From Deltaproteobacteria bacterium (GTDB taxonomy: Bacteria > Myxococcota > UBA727 > VGSZ01), in assembly GCA_020850995.1 (NCBI GenBank), contig JADZDP010000150.1, forward strand, positions 1 to 63,100: DNA of 63,100 nt, given 5' to 3'. The position numbers and the translations under genes are program-made. This document shows, one piece after another, positions 37,143-46,579 of the stretch (position 1 is the first letter of the stretch; every line of letters begins with the position of its first letter). The notes beneath the pieces were generated by a model, which did no database searches, was not told the DNA's origin, and saw only the letters and a list, made by a program, of their open reading frames with translations.

Positions 37143-38159
37143 CGGTGGCTGCTCCTCGCGCCCGTCGGGGTAGCGCGCGAAGCGCCGTGGCTCCGCGCCG
37201 TGCACGGGGTCGTCGCGCTCGAAGGGCCAGCCGCCGAAGCGCGTGGTGTGGTAGTCGCGGTAGGCCGCCTCCAGCTCCGCGGGCGTGTTCATGACGAAGG
37301 GGCCATGCCAAGCCACGGGCTCGCCGAGCGGCGCGCCCTGCAACAGCAAGAGCCCGCACGGCTCTGGCCCCGCGCGGAGCGTGCACGCGGCGTCGGCGCG
37401 CACGCGCGCGCCGCTGCCGCCGACGAGCGCGTCGTCGTCGAGGTGGGCGCCGGCACCGCGGTACAGGTAGATCATGCGTTCGCGCGCGCGCGGCGCGGGC
37501 GGCACGGTGAGTCGTGCCCCGGCGTCGAGCGCCACCAGCCACACGCCGACGTCGCTGTCCGCACGCGCGGCGTAGCTATGCGGCGGCGCGGGTGCGGCGC
37601 GCACCTCGTCGAAGTCGCCGGCCACCACCGTCACCGTGGCGTGGCGCCCGCCACCATCGTCGCGCCGCACCACCGGCAGCTGCTCGCGCCAGCGCATGGA
37701 GAAGTGCGGCGGCACCATCTTGCTGGCGCGCGGCAGGTTGAGCCAGAGCTGGAACAGCTCGAGCGGGTTGTCGACGTCGCTGCGCAGCAACGGGAACATC
37801 TCGCTGTGCACGATGCCGCTGCCGGCCGTGAGCCACTGCACGTCGCCCTCACCGAAGCGTGCGCGCGCGCCCAGCGAGTCGCTGTGATCGCAATACCCGC
37901 TGGTGACGATGGTGATGGTCTCGAAGCCGCGGTGCGGGTGCTGCGGGAAGCCGGGCACGCGGGTGCCGTGGTACATGCGCCAGCCGTCCTGGCCCTCGAA
38001 GTCGTGGCCGAGGGCACGCCCGGCGAGCGAAGCGGCGGGGCCGAGCGCGCCGTTTCCGCGCGGGTAGCGGTCGGCGTGATGGGCGCAGAACAGGAAGGGA
38101 TCGATGGCGGGCCAGTGCAGGCCGAGCGGGAAGCGCTCGAGCACGAGTGGAGAGCTCAT
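37131..38159 (-). CDS. Pirin-family protein
   Basis: This 342-aa bicupin has the conserved pirin metal site PHRGFETIT with His/Glu ligands, and GIVHSEM and GFPQHPHRG around it. Pirins are iron-binding cupin proteins; several act as quercetin dioxygenases or redox-dependent regulators. It is slightly longer than the usual ~290 aa. It shares 12 bp with the convergent small lipoprotein gene and is 9 bp from the alcohol dehydrogenase gene. Confidence 0.9.
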   Translation of the reverse strand: MSSPLVLERFPLGLHWPAIDPFLFCAHHADRYPRGNGALGPAASLAGRALGHDFEGQDGWRMYHGTRVPGFPQHPHRGFETITIVTSGYCDHSDSLGARARFGEGDVQWLTAGSGIVHSEMFPLLRSDVDNPLELFQLWLNLPRASKMVPPHFSMRWREQLPVVRRDDGGGRHATVTVVAGDFDEVRAAPAPPHSYAARADSDVGVWLVALDAGARLTVPPAPRARERMIYLYRGAGAHLDDDALVGGSGARVRADAACTLRAGPEPCGLLLLQGAPLGEPVAWHGPFVMNTPAELEAAYRDYHTTRFGGWPFERDDPVHGAEPRRFARYPDGREEQPPSGR

Positions 38160-38168
38160 GCGCGCGAT

Positions 38169-39329
38169 CTAACGACTCGCGGGCCCTTCGCCGAGCAGCG
38201 AGCGCAGCACCCCGCGCACGGCCGCCTCGTCGAACAGCACCGGGTTGGTGCCGAGATCGGCGTCGTCGAGGGTGAGGCGCACCAGCTCCTCGAGGTCACC
38301 GTCGTCGACGCCGAGGGCGCCCAAGGTGCGCGGCATGCCGGCCACCTCGTGCACCGTGTGCTCCACGGCGGCCACGAGCGCGTCGGCGTCGCTCAGGCCG
38401 AGCGCGCGCGCCACCTGCTGGTAGCAGGGCCGCGCCTCCGCCAGGTTCTCCTGCAGCACGCGGACCACCACGACGCCGTTGGCCACGCCGTGGGGTACGC
38501 CCTTCTTGGCGCCGAGCGCGTGGCCGAAGGCGTGGCAGGCGCCGAGCATGGCCGAAGAGATCGCTTGCCCTGCCAGGTTGGCGGCGACCAGGCATGCGCC
38601 GCGCGCCTCGACGTCGCCGGGCGAGGCCAGGCTCTTGGCCAGCGCGCCCGCATCGCCGAGCAAGAGGCGCAGCGCCGCGGTGGCGAGCGCGGTGGCGATG
38701 GGGTTGTGCAGGCGGCTCGCCACCGCCTCGAGCGCGTGGGTGATGGCGTCGACGCCGGTGGCGGCGGTGACGGCGCGCGGCAGCCCCACCACCAAGGTGG
38801 GATCGAGGAAGGCGCAGCCGGGCAAGAGCGCGCTGTCCATCAGCACGCACTTCTTGCCCTCGACGTGATCCTTGATGACGGCGAACTGCGTGGCTTCGGA
38901 GCCGGTGCCAGCGGTGGTGGGCACGCACACGAGCGGCGGCAGCGGCGCGCGGATGGTGGCCATGCCCTCGAGCTCGGCCAGGCGCCTGCCCTTGGTCAGC
39001 ACCGCGCCCACGCCCTTGGTCGTGTCCATCACCGAGCCGCCGCCCACGGCCAACAGCCCGTCGACGCCAAGCTCGCGCGCGCGCGCCGCGAGCGCGTCGA
39101 CGTGACGCGCGTCGGCGTCAGGCACCACGCCGTCGTCGATCAGCACGGCGCGCTCGCCCAACGACGCCAGCGCGCCCTCGAGCAGGCCGGCGCCGCGCAC
39201 GCCGCGATCGGTGATGACCGCCACGCGCGCGGCGCGCTTGAGCGGGCCCTGCGCGCCCACGCGGGCGGCGCAGCCAGCGCCATAGACCACGGCGCTGGCG
39301 GCGGGGTGGAGAAAGGGAGCGAGGTCCAT
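38169..39329 (-). CDS. Iron-containing alcohol dehydrogenase
   Basis: This 386-aa group III dehydrogenase has the NAD(P)-binding motif GGGSVMDTTKG, VPTTAGTGSEATQFAV, and the metal-site segments GVDAITHALEA and GACHAFGHALG with the conserved His residues. It oxidises or reduces alcohols/aldehydes; substrate not determined. The ATG at 39329 is preferred, but a GTG at 39338 overlapping the upstream stop is also possible. It is downstream of the PKD lipoprotein gene on the same strand. Confidence 0.93.
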   Translation of the reverse strand: MDLAPFLHPAASAVVYGAGCAARVGAQGPLKRAARVAVITDRGVRGAGLLEGALASLGERAVLIDDGVVPDADARHVDALAARARELGVDGLLAVGGGSVMDTTKGVGAVLTKGRRLAELEGMATIRAPLPPLVCVPTTAGTGSEATQFAVIKDHVEGKKCVLMDSALLPGCAFLDPTLVVGLPRAVTAATGVDAITHALEAVASRLHNPIATALATAALRLLLGDAGALAKSLASPGDVEARGACLVAANLAGQAISSAMLGACHAFGHALGAKKGVPHGVANGVVVVRVLQENLAEARPCYQQVARALGLSDADALVAAVEHTVHEVAGMPRTLGALGVDDGDLEELVRLTLDDADLGTNPVLFDEAAVRGVLRSLLGEGPASR

Positions 39330-39334
39330 GCTGC

Positions 39335-40630
39335 TCACCGTAGCGTGAACGAGGAGACGCCGACCGCCTCGGGAGCGAGCAGCTGCTGGCCGCCGCTGCG
39401 CAGCTCGAGGCGCACGCTCCACGAGGTGGGCGCCTCGGCGCCGTCACCCACCACGATGGCGATGGGCGTGCGCCCGTCGAGCGCGATCTCGTCGGTGCGC
39501 GTGGGCGCGCGGTCGAAGCGGAAGAAGTCGCGTGCGTACTCCTCGTCGGCCGAGGCCACGACCGCGCCGTCGAGCAGCACCACACCGACATCGTCGGCCT
39601 CGATCTCGACGATGAGCGCGTCGACGTCTTGGGGAGGCACCAAGAAGCCCGAGTAGCGCACCACGAAGCCGCCGGTGGCGGCGGGCGCGCCGGGCACCAA
39701 GTCGTCGAGCGCCACAATGCCAGGTGCGCGCGCAAGGAAGCTGTCGGTGCGCGCGGCGCTGGCGACGGGCGTGGCGTCGCCGAGGGCCTCGAGCACGCGC
39801 TCGGCGCGCTGGTTGCCGAACAGGTCGGTAGGGATGGTGCCGTCGTCGAACAAGGCGTCGAGCAGGAACGCCTCGGCCAGCAGCCCGTTCTCCACGTCGG
39901 GCGCCGGGTCCACGAGGTCTGGCAGGCCGTCGCCGTCGGTGTCGGTGGCCGCGTCGACGATCAGCAGCGCATGCTCGCGCGGCGTGGAGCGGTTGCCGTA
40001 GCGATCGACGGCGCTGGCGCGGACCAGCGCGTCGCCGGGGGTGGCCGGCACGCTTACGGTCGCGCTGCCGCTGCCGGTGGTGGCGCTGCTCGCGAGATCG
40101 ACGGCGACCGCTTGCTCACCGAGCTCCACGAGCGCGCTCTCGAGGTGACCCTCGGGGTCGGTGGCGCCGACGGTGACCTCGAGCGCGCTGCCGACGGCCA
40201 CGCGCGCGCGCGCGGCCAGCAGGGCGCCGCCCTGCGTCACCGCGAGCTCGTCGACGGTGGGGGGACCAAGCTCGGGCGGCGGCGCCACCGCGAGCGGCAC
40301 GCGCGCGCGGCCCACCAGGCCCTGGTCGTCGGTGACCTCGAGCTGCACCACGAAGCGCCCGGCGCGTTGGTACTCGTGCTGCCAGGTGGGCGCGGCGCCG
40401 TCGGTGATCACGGCGGGGGCGCTGTCGTCGCCGAAGCTGAGCGACCACGCGACCACGCGCCCGTCGACGTCATTGGAGCTGGCCGCGTCGAAGGCGCATG
40501 GCACGCCCACGGCGGCCTCGGCGGGCACCGCGATGAGCGCCACGGGCTCCTGGTTCGCCGTCACCACGGGCGGCGGCGGCGGCGCGCTGCACGCGACCCC
40601 GAGGAGCAGCACGGCACACGCGCGCAGCAT
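39335..40630 (-). CDS. PKD-domain lipoprotein
   Basis: This 431-aa surface lipoprotein has a signal ending LLGVACS. A PKD-type domain (about 25-115, VVAWSLSFGDDSA...YQRAGRFVVQLEVTDDQG) is followed by a beta-sandwich, a short Asp-rich thrombospondin-3-like motif (DTDGDGLPDLVDPAPD) and a C-terminal PA14-like domain. It is probably an adhesin or glycan-binding protein. ATG 40630 overlaps the next gene's stop; a GTG at 40633 is an alternative. Confidence 0.8.
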   Translation of the reverse strand: MLRACAVLLLGVACSAPPPPPVVTANQEPVALIAVPAEAAVGVPCAFDAASSNDVDGRVVAWSLSFGDDSAPAVITDGAAPTWQHEYQRAGRFVVQLEVTDDQGLVGRARVPLAVAPPPELGPPTVDELAVTQGGALLAARARVAVGSALEVTVGATDPEGHLESALVELGEQAVAVDLASSATTGSGSATVSVPATPGDALVRASAVDRYGNRSTPREHALLIVDAATDTDGDGLPDLVDPAPDVENGLLAEAFLLDALFDDGTIPTDLFGNQRAERVLEALGDATPVASAARTDSFLARAPGIVALDDLVPGAPAATGGFVVRYSGFLVPPQDVDALIVEIEADDVGVVLLDGAVVASADEEYARDFFRFDRAPTRTDEIALDGRTPIAIVVGDGAEAPTSWSVRLELRSGGQQLLAPEAVGVSSFTLR

Positions 40631-42114
40631 CACGGCACCCCCGCACAGTCCAGCGGCGTCGACGGCGCCGCGATGGTGAAGATGAAGCCTTGCGCGTCGA
40701 CGATCTCGGCGCAGTCCACCGTGCCGTCGCCATTGGTGTCGAGGTCGGGCGCGCCGTCATGCCCATCGACGCGCACCATCTCGAACACGCTGGGCACGCT
40801 CTGGAACTCGGGCAAGAAGCCGTTGCCCACGCCGAGCACGCTCGACTCGGGCAGCGCGCTCAGGTCGCCCACCTGCTCGCCGACGATACGGTTGCTCGAC
40901 ATCACCAGGCCGCGGGTGTCGCCGCGGTTGCGAAAGGTGATGTTCTGCTCGCCGCCCACGGAGTTGATGACCGTGACGCCGGGCTTGCCGTCGCCGTCGG
41001 CGTCACGCACGCGCTCGTCGTCCTCCGAGGTGGGCAGCGCGTCGTCCTCGGGGTGCGCGAGCTCGGCGCCCGCCACCACCACCGAGGGCGGCGGGTCGAA
41101 CACGGCGCCGAGCGCCACGCCCGACAGGGCGAGCTCGGCGTGCACCACGGGGATGGAGCTGGTGAACGCGGGCGGCGCCGTGGTGGTCACCTCGCCCACG
41201 ATGCTGCGCACGGGCGCCAGCGTGACGAAGCAGGTCTGCCAATCGGCCACCACGCGCTCGCCCTCCTGCGTCAGCTGCACGCGGATGATGGCGGGCGCCA
41301 CCACGCACTGGGGGTTCGGCGTCAGCGTGCCCGCGCTCATGCGAATGCGCGCCGGCGAGAGCTGGGCGAAGGTGCCGGTGAGATCGAACTGCGCATCGCC
41401 GTCGGCGACGAAGCGCACCACGGCGCTGGCCATGACCCCCGAGGGCTCGCGCGCCGTCACCGTGGCCTCGGCGGGCGCAGCGGGCGCTTGCAGCGTGAAG
41501 GTGGCGGTGCTGCCGCCGGCGCCGTCGTCGTGCACGACCACGCGCTCGGCCGAGAGCGCGCCCGCGCTGGTGCTGAGCGCGACCTCGGTGCCGGCGGGCA
41601 GGCGCCGCGCGCCGAGCGTCAAGGTCACGAGCGCGGCGCCGTCGGCGAGGGCGGCGGGCGGATCCGTGCTCAGGTGCAGCGCGGGCGCACCCGAGGTGGG
41701 CGTGACGAACGAGAGATCGGTGGTGGCCGTGTCTTCCCGGTTGGCGTCCCAGCGCACGGTGGCGCGCACGGTGACGGGCTTGTCCGGGCGGCCGAGCAGC
41801 GCCTCCTCGGTATCGGCGCTGAGCGTGACGGCCGCCGTGCCGTCGGCGTCGGGTATGGCAGCCGACGACGACAGCATGCCGCCGCTCGAGGAGAACGACA
41901 CCACGACGCCCTGCGTCCCCCGCGGCAGCGACGCGACGATGCGCGTGGAGTCGACGCCGTTGGCCTCGAGCAGGTCGCGCTCGGCGCGCACCGACAAGGC
42001 AGGCGCGGGTGCGGTCGCGCGCTCTGCACAGGCGAGCGCCACCAGGCAGAGGGCCGCCAGCGGCCACGGTGCTGGCGCGCGCGCGGGCGAGGGAGCAAGC
42101 AGTGACAGACCCAC
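40630..42114 (-). CDS. Ig-like-domain lipoprotein
   Basis: This 494-aa protein has a signal peptide ending VALACAER. At least two bacterial Ig-like (invasin/Big-type) domains follow, recognisable by alternating hydrophobic strands (GVDSTRIVASLPRGTQGVVVSF..., DGAALVTLTLGARRLPAG...). The C-terminal third contains Asp-rich segments (DADGDGKPG, DTNGDGTVDC). GGAGG sits a few bases before the GTG start. It is coupled to the PKD lipoprotein and likely forms a surface pair. Confidence 0.78.
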   Translation of the reverse strand: MGLSLLAPSPARAPAPWPLAALCLVALACAERATAPAPALSVRAERDLLEANGVDSTRIVASLPRGTQGVVVSFSSSGGMLSSSAAIPDADGTAAVTLSADTEEALLGRPDKPVTVRATVRWDANREDTATTDLSFVTPTSGAPALHLSTDPPAALADGAALVTLTLGARRLPAGTEVALSTSAGALSAERVVVHDDGAGGSTATFTLQAPAAPAEATVTAREPSGVMASAVVRFVADGDAQFDLTGTFAQLSPARIRMSAGTLTPNPQCVVAPAIIRVQLTQEGERVVADWQTCFVTLAPVRSIVGEVTTTAPPAFTSSIPVVHAELALSGVALGAVFDPPPSVVVAGAELAHPEDDALPTSEDDERVRDADGDGKPGVTVINSVGGEQNITFRNRGDTRGLVMSSNRIVGEQVGDLSALPESSVLGVGNGFLPEFQSVPSVFEMVRVDGHDGAPDLDTNGDGTVDCAEIVDAQGFIFTIAAPSTPLDCAGVP

Positions 42115-42148
42115 GGGACCTCCCGAGCGAGGGGAGGATCGGAGGCGG

Positions 42149-42168
42149 GATTGACGCTGGAGTCAATC
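42149..42168. promoter_or_regulatory. GATTGAC-N6-GTCAATC inverted repeat
   Basis: A perfect 7-bp inverted repeat with a six-base spacer lies in the gap between the Ig-like lipoprotein gene and the CorC-like gene. Such a dyad suits an operator for a dimeric regulator upstream of the lipoprotein gene, or a weak hairpin after the CorC-like gene. No further evidence. Confidence 0.35.
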
Positions 42169-42275
42169 ACCGACCAAGGCATAAGCACCTGTTTTCCAAG
42201 AGAAACAGCGGTGACGATGCGGTCAGCGTTTGTAAGCGTGGGCCCGCGCTGCGCCCTGCGCGCGGCCGCGGGCGA

Positions 42276-43757
42276 TCAGCCCTTCACGAGGCGCGGCCGC
42301 GGGCGGTCGTCCTCGCCCTTGCCGTGCGTGTCGCTGTCCGCGTCGCCCTCGGCGGCCACCGGCGGCGAGGTGGTCGGCGCCTCGTCGGACGAAGGCGCGG
42401 GCTCGGCGCCGCGCTGAAGGTCGCCGGGCGCCGCCGCCGTGGGCCCGCTGACCTCGCGCCGATCACCCAAGGCGCTCGGCGGCTGCGTGCCGCGCTGGGC
42501 CTCGATCTCGATGCGCGCCACGCGCTTCTCGTCGGCGTCACGGACGACGAAGGTGTGGCCGGCGAAGGCCACGCGGTCGCCGCGCTTGGGCATGCGGCCG
42601 GTGCGCGCGATCAAGAAGCCGCCCAAGGTCTCGTAGCCGCTGTCGGTGGGGAACTGCAGGCCGAGCGCCTCGCCGATCTCGTAGAGGCTGGTGCGCCCCT
42701 CGGCGAGCAGGCGCCCGTCCTCCAGGCGCTTGACGGGCGTCTCGTCCTCGTCGTGCTCGTCGTGGATGGGCCCCACGATCTCCTCGAGCACGTCCTCGAA
42801 GGCCACGATGCCGGCGGTGCCGCCGTACTCGTCGACCACCACCGACAGGTGCGTCTTCTTCTTCTGGAAGAGCTTGAGCAGATCGCTCACGCGCATCAGC
42901 TCGGGCACGAACAGCACCGGGCGCAGGTGATCCTTGAGCGCGAAGGGCTTCTTCTCGGCCAGCACGTTGAGCAGGTCCTTGGTGTGGAAGAAGCCCTTCA
43001 CCTCGTCGAGGTTGTCGTCGAACACCGGCAGGCGCGAGTGGCCCTTCTCGTGCACCTCGCTGAGCACCTCGTCGAGCGTGGCGGCGATGGGGAGGCACGA
43101 GATCTCGGTGCGCGGCACCATCACCTCGCGCACCAGCGTGTCACCGAGGTCGAAGATGGACTTGATCATGCGCCCCGACGCTTTGTCGAGCACGCCCTCC
43201 TTCGAGGCGAGCTGGATGCTCGTGACGATGTCGTCCTCGGTGACGAAGGGCCCGCTATGGGCGGCGGCGCCGCCGGCCACGCGGCGCAGGAAGGCGGAGA
43301 AGCGCGTCATCGACCACACGATGGGGAAGCTGACGACGTAGGTCGCGATCACGAAGGGCATGATCGGCGGCGCCACCGCCATGGCGTTGGCCTTGGCGAA
43401 GGCGCGCGGCGTCAGCTCGCCGAGCAGCAACAGCGTGACCACGGCCACGGCCACGGCCACGTCGACCCAGATGCTCGAGAACATGCGATCGGCGACCAGC
43501 GCGGCCAGCACGGCGACGGTGGTGTTGGCCGCCTTCTTGCCGGTGAGCGTGGCGGTGAGCGCCTCTTGCGGCTTGGCGAGCCAGAACTGCAACAGGCGCG
43601 CGCGTCGTCCGCCGGCGGCGATGACGTCCTTCGCCTTGGACTCCGACAGCGCCGACAGCGCCGTCTCGGCCGCCGAGTAGATCACCGACAGCACCAGGCC
43701 GACGACGAGGATGAGCACCTCGCCGCCGCTGATCTGCAGGTTCCACTCAGGACCCAT
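42276..43757 (-). CDS. CNNM/CBS/CorC-HlyC-family membrane protein
   Basis: This 493-aa protein has an N-terminal DUF21/CNNM membrane domain (four helices in residues 1-140), a tandem CBS pair (about 195-330, with VMVPRTEISCLP and VDEYGGTAGIVAFEDVLEEIVG) and a C-terminal CorC/HlyC domain. A Pro/Glu/Ser-rich ~60-residue tail is additional. Such proteins are linked to magnesium/cobalt efflux; the old name haemolysin is not meaningful here. It lies 18 bp downstream of the GAF-domain gene. Confidence 0.93.
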   Translation of the reverse strand: MGPEWNLQISGGEVLILVVGLVLSVIYSAAETALSALSESKAKDVIAAGGRRARLLQFWLAKPQEALTATLTGKKAANTTVAVLAALVADRMFSSIWVDVAVAVAVVTLLLLGELTPRAFAKANAMAVAPPIMPFVIATYVVSFPIVWSMTRFSAFLRRVAGGAAAHSGPFVTEDDIVTSIQLASKEGVLDKASGRMIKSIFDLGDTLVREVMVPRTEISCLPIAATLDEVLSEVHEKGHSRLPVFDDNLDEVKGFFHTKDLLNVLAEKKPFALKDHLRPVLFVPELMRVSDLLKLFQKKKTHLSVVVDEYGGTAGIVAFEDVLEEIVGPIHDEHDEDETPVKRLEDGRLLAEGRTSLYEIGEALGLQFPTDSGYETLGGFLIARTGRMPKRGDRVAFAGHTFVVRDADEKRVARIEIEAQRGTQPPSALGDRREVSGPTAAAPGDLQRGAEPAPSSDEAPTTSPPVAAEGDADSDTHGKGEDDRPRPRLVKG

Positions 43758-43775
43758 GCTGCACCCGTGTCGACG

Positions 43776-45287
43776 TCAGGAGGATGACTCGATGCGCTCG
43801 AGCAGGGCGGCAGCGGTGAGGCCGATGAAGCGCAGCACCTCCATGTGCGCCGCGTCGAAGCCCTGCTTCGAGTTGATGAGCTGCACGGCGCCAAAGAGCC
43901 GGCCGTCCTTCTCGGCGCTGGCGCACAGCGTGTCCTTGGGGAGGTAATCGAGCTTCTTGCCGATCGACGACAGCCAGCGCGGGTCGTTTTGGATGTCGGA
44001 GACGGACAGGCAGATCCCCTCCAGGGCGCAGAAGCCGATGATGCCCTGCCCAAGCGGGACCGTCATGCCGGAGCGCTTCAGCAGGTCGGCCTTGGGTCCA
44101 CGCACCGCGGCAAAGCTCAGCTCGTAGCCGTTCACGTCCGCCAGGTAGAAGCTGCCCGACTCCGCCGGGACGTGCGCCAGCGCGATGTCGAGCATGGTTG
44201 CGGCGACCTTCTCGGGCGTCAGGCGCGGCTCGAGGTAGAGATCCTGCGTCGCGTCGAAGACCGCCGCGATGGCGTCGGTCACGTCGACAGACTGGGGCGC
44301 CACGCGGCCGATCTTCGGATCTGTGGGCTGTGGCTTCGACTCCTCGCGCGCCTGCGGCTGGGGCGCCTGCGCGAATTGTCCCGAGGGCCGACGCGGCGCG
44401 GGCGCCGGCACGCCCCGCGGCGTGGGTGGCGCGGGGCCGCGCCGGGTGCGCTCGACGCGCTCCGTCTGCTCGGCGCTGGCGCGGTAGGTGGGGATCTTGG
44501 CCGTGTCGCCGTCCATCACCTGCGGCGTGACCGGCTTCACGGGGCCCGTGGGCTGCCGTGGCGCGGGGATGCCCTGCGCGGGCGTGGCGCGCGAGAAGGG
44601 CCCCGGCGTGGGCGTGCGCGCCGCGGGGGTGGGGGCGGCCGGCGCGGTTGCCGTGGACGGTGGCGCGGGCTCGGGCTGCGCCGCGGGCATGGCCGGCTTC
44701 GACGGCGACGGGCTCAGCGCGGCGGCGGCCAGCGCGCCCGTGGGCTTGCTCGCGGGCCCTGGCATGGTGGTCCAGGGCACCGACTGATCGAGGTCGGGGA
44801 GGCTCGCGCCCGGCATCGCCGTGACGGGCGGGTTGGTCGCGGTAGCGGGTCGCGTCGTCGCTGGCGGTACCGGCAGGCGCTCGGTCTCCTCCACCGCCGC
44901 CGCGGGCGCCTGCCCTTGCGCCACGCCGTCGCGCTGCAGCGCCTTGAACTGCAGCATGGTCTTGGGCGAAGAGCCCATGACGTCGTCGCTGCCGGGGCCC
45001 GAGGGCGACGCGGGCGGCGACGCGGGCGCGGCGGCGGGAGGGGTCGCCGCACCACCGGCGCCTTTCTGCTCGCGCAAGCGAAAGACCCGACGCGTGGCCA
45101 CGTCGGTGACGTGGATGGAGCCATCGTCCTTGACGTCGCACATGACGTTGGCGATGGCCTCGCCGCCCTCGCCGATGCTCTTGAGGCCCGAGCGCAGCGC
45201 CTCGATCCAGTTGCGCCCCTCGACCGTGAGCGTGACGTTGGGCGCGTCCGCTTCGCGCGCGGGGATGAAGACCTCGAACACCGCCAT
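43776..45287 (-). CDS. GAF-domain protein with long disordered linker
   Basis: This 503-aa protein begins MAVFEVFIPAREADAPNVTL, a ~70-residue beta-rich domain. A ~240-residue Ala/Pro/Thr-rich linker follows, then a C-terminal GAF-type domain (about 350-500, GQGIIGFCALEGICLSVSDI..DPRW..KLDYLPKDTLCASA..GRLFGAVQLINSKQG). GAF domains bind small ligands or dimerise in signalling proteins. No catalytic output domain is present, so it is probably an adaptor or sensor. GGGAG precedes the ATG at 45287. Confidence 0.85.
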   Translation of the reverse strand: MAVFEVFIPAREADAPNVTLTVEGRNWIEALRSGLKSIGEGGEAIANVMCDVKDDGSIHVTDVATRRVFRLREQKGAGGAATPPAAAPASPPASPSGPGSDDVMGSSPKTMLQFKALQRDGVAQGQAPAAAVEETERLPVPPATTRPATATNPPVTAMPGASLPDLDQSVPWTTMPGPASKPTGALAAAALSPSPSKPAMPAAQPEPAPPSTATAPAAPTPAARTPTPGPFSRATPAQGIPAPRQPTGPVKPVTPQVMDGDTAKIPTYRASAEQTERVERTRRGPAPPTPRGVPAPAPRRPSGQFAQAPQPQAREESKPQPTDPKIGRVAPQSVDVTDAIAAVFDATQDLYLEPRLTPEKVAATMLDIALAHVPAESGSFYLADVNGYELSFAAVRGPKADLLKRSGMTVPLGQGIIGFCALEGICLSVSDIQNDPRWLSSIGKKLDYLPKDTLCASAEKDGRLFGAVQLINSKQGFDAAHMEVLRFIGLTAAALLERIESSS

Positions 45288-45367
45288 GCCTGCTCCCGGG
45301 ACGACGCCACGGCAATAGCAGGATCGACGCGGCAGCAGAAGAAGTCGGCTTTCGGGTAGCATGGCCC

Positions 45368-46333
45368 ATGGCAACCGTCCGCGAAGCCCGCACCACCACC
45401 TCCACGCAACGCCGCAACCTCTCGTCGACCACGCGCGGCGCCACCGGCACCGCCACGGTCACGGGGTCAGGCCCGCGCGGCGAGGAGCGCCTCGACCGCT
45501 TCCACGAGGGCGGCCAGGTCTCCACCGAGCACGACCTGCGCCTGCGCACCGGCGCCGTCGCCGGCGCGGGCCCCACGCGCACGGCGGTGCCCGATCTGAT
45601 GGCCGACTGGCGCAGCGCCACCCTCGAGGCCACGGCGCACGAGCTGGCGCAGCAAGAGCTCATGCCCGAGCTGCACCAGGTGCTGCAGAGCGCGGCGCGC
45701 TCCAACGGCGGCATGCTGTCGCCCGAGGACCAAGCGTCCATCGCCGACACCTTCTTCGAGCAGAACGACAAGCGCGTCCGCACGCTGGCGCGCACGCACC
45801 TCGGTGACCTGAGCAAGACGCCCAAGCACATCGACAACACGCTTTCCCGCGTGGTGGTCGAGCGCCGCCCGCGCATTCAGAAGAAGCGCGACCCCTTCAC
45901 GCCCATCGCCATGAACGACCCGGCGGCGCGCGCCAAGGAGCGCGTGCTGTGGGAGAACCCGCGCGTCATGGTGCTGGTGGACCTGTTCGCGCCCTGCCCG
46001 AAGGCGCTGGTGGTGCCGAAAAAGCAGATGATGTTCCCGGTGGAGGCCGACGCCGCCACGCTCACCGAGCTGGCGCGCGTGGCCGCCCACGTGTCGGATG
46101 CGCTCAGCGACGTCACCGGCGCGCAGCCATCCGGCATCTGGATCAACCCGCCGCAGCACCTGATGGTGCGCCAGCTCCACGTGCACGTGCTGCCGCAGGT
46201 GAAGGACTACGTCGACACCGGCGAGCCGCTGCTCCACGCGGCCGCGAACGATCCGAGCGTGATGAAGAAGGCAGACGCGCTCTTCGCCAAGGTGAGCGCG
46301 GCGCTGGCCAAGAGCCTCGGGCCGTCGAGCTGA
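45368..46333 (+). CDS. HIT-like protein with altered histidine-triad motif
   Basis: This 321-aa protein has a ~165-residue disordered/charged N-terminal region and a C-terminal HIT-like domain (about 180-285). The motif is RQLHVHVLPQV: the first His of the canonical H-x-H-x-H triad is Gln, while the two following His remain. Other HIT landmarks (VLVDLFAPCPKALVVPKKQ..GIWINPPQ) fit the fold. Hydrolase or transferase activity is uncertain. It is divergent from the GAF-domain gene with 80 bp between. Confidence 0.8.
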   Translation: MATVREARTTTSTQRRNLSSTTRGATGTATVTGSGPRGEERLDRFHEGGQVSTEHDLRLRTGAVAGAGPTRTAVPDLMADWRSATLEATAHELAQQELMPELHQVLQSAARSNGGMLSPEDQASIADTFFEQNDKRVRTLARTHLGDLSKTPKHIDNTLSRVVVERRPRIQKKRDPFTPIAMNDPAARAKERVLWENPRVMVLVDLFAPCPKALVVPKKQMMFPVEADAATLTELARVAAHVSDALSDVTGAQPSGIWINPPQHLMVRQLHVHVLPQVKDYVDTGEPLLHAAANDPSVMKKADALFAKVSAALAKSLGPSS

Positions 46334-46375
46334 GCTGACGCGCTCGTCGGGGAGGCGTGGCGGACGCGGCGACGG

Positions 46376-46532
46376 CGGCGACGCACACGCAGAAGAAGGC
46401 CGAGAAGACCGAGAAGGCCAAGAAGACCAAGAAGACCAAGAAGAAGAACAACAAGCCCCAGGTTCTTGTTCCTGTTCTTGTCCTTCTTCTTCTTCTTCTT
46501 CTTCTTCTTCTTCTTCTTCGTCGTCGTCGTCG
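46376..46532. repeat. Purine-rich AAG tract facing a (CTT)12 microsatellite
   Basis: The plus strand first carries an A/G-rich run with AAGAAGAC-type repeats, then CAAGCCCCAGG, then a pyrimidine run with twelve perfect CTT units (46483-46519) and four GTC units. The two halves are nearly complementary and can fold into a long imperfect hairpin or a triplex. It lies between two convergent genes and may end both transcripts. Frames through it give poly-Lys or poly-Leu and are not regarded as genes. Confidence 0.8.
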
Positions 46533-46579
46533 CGCTTGTCGCCATCGCCGCCGTGACCATCGAGGCACAGCCGCGCGCG

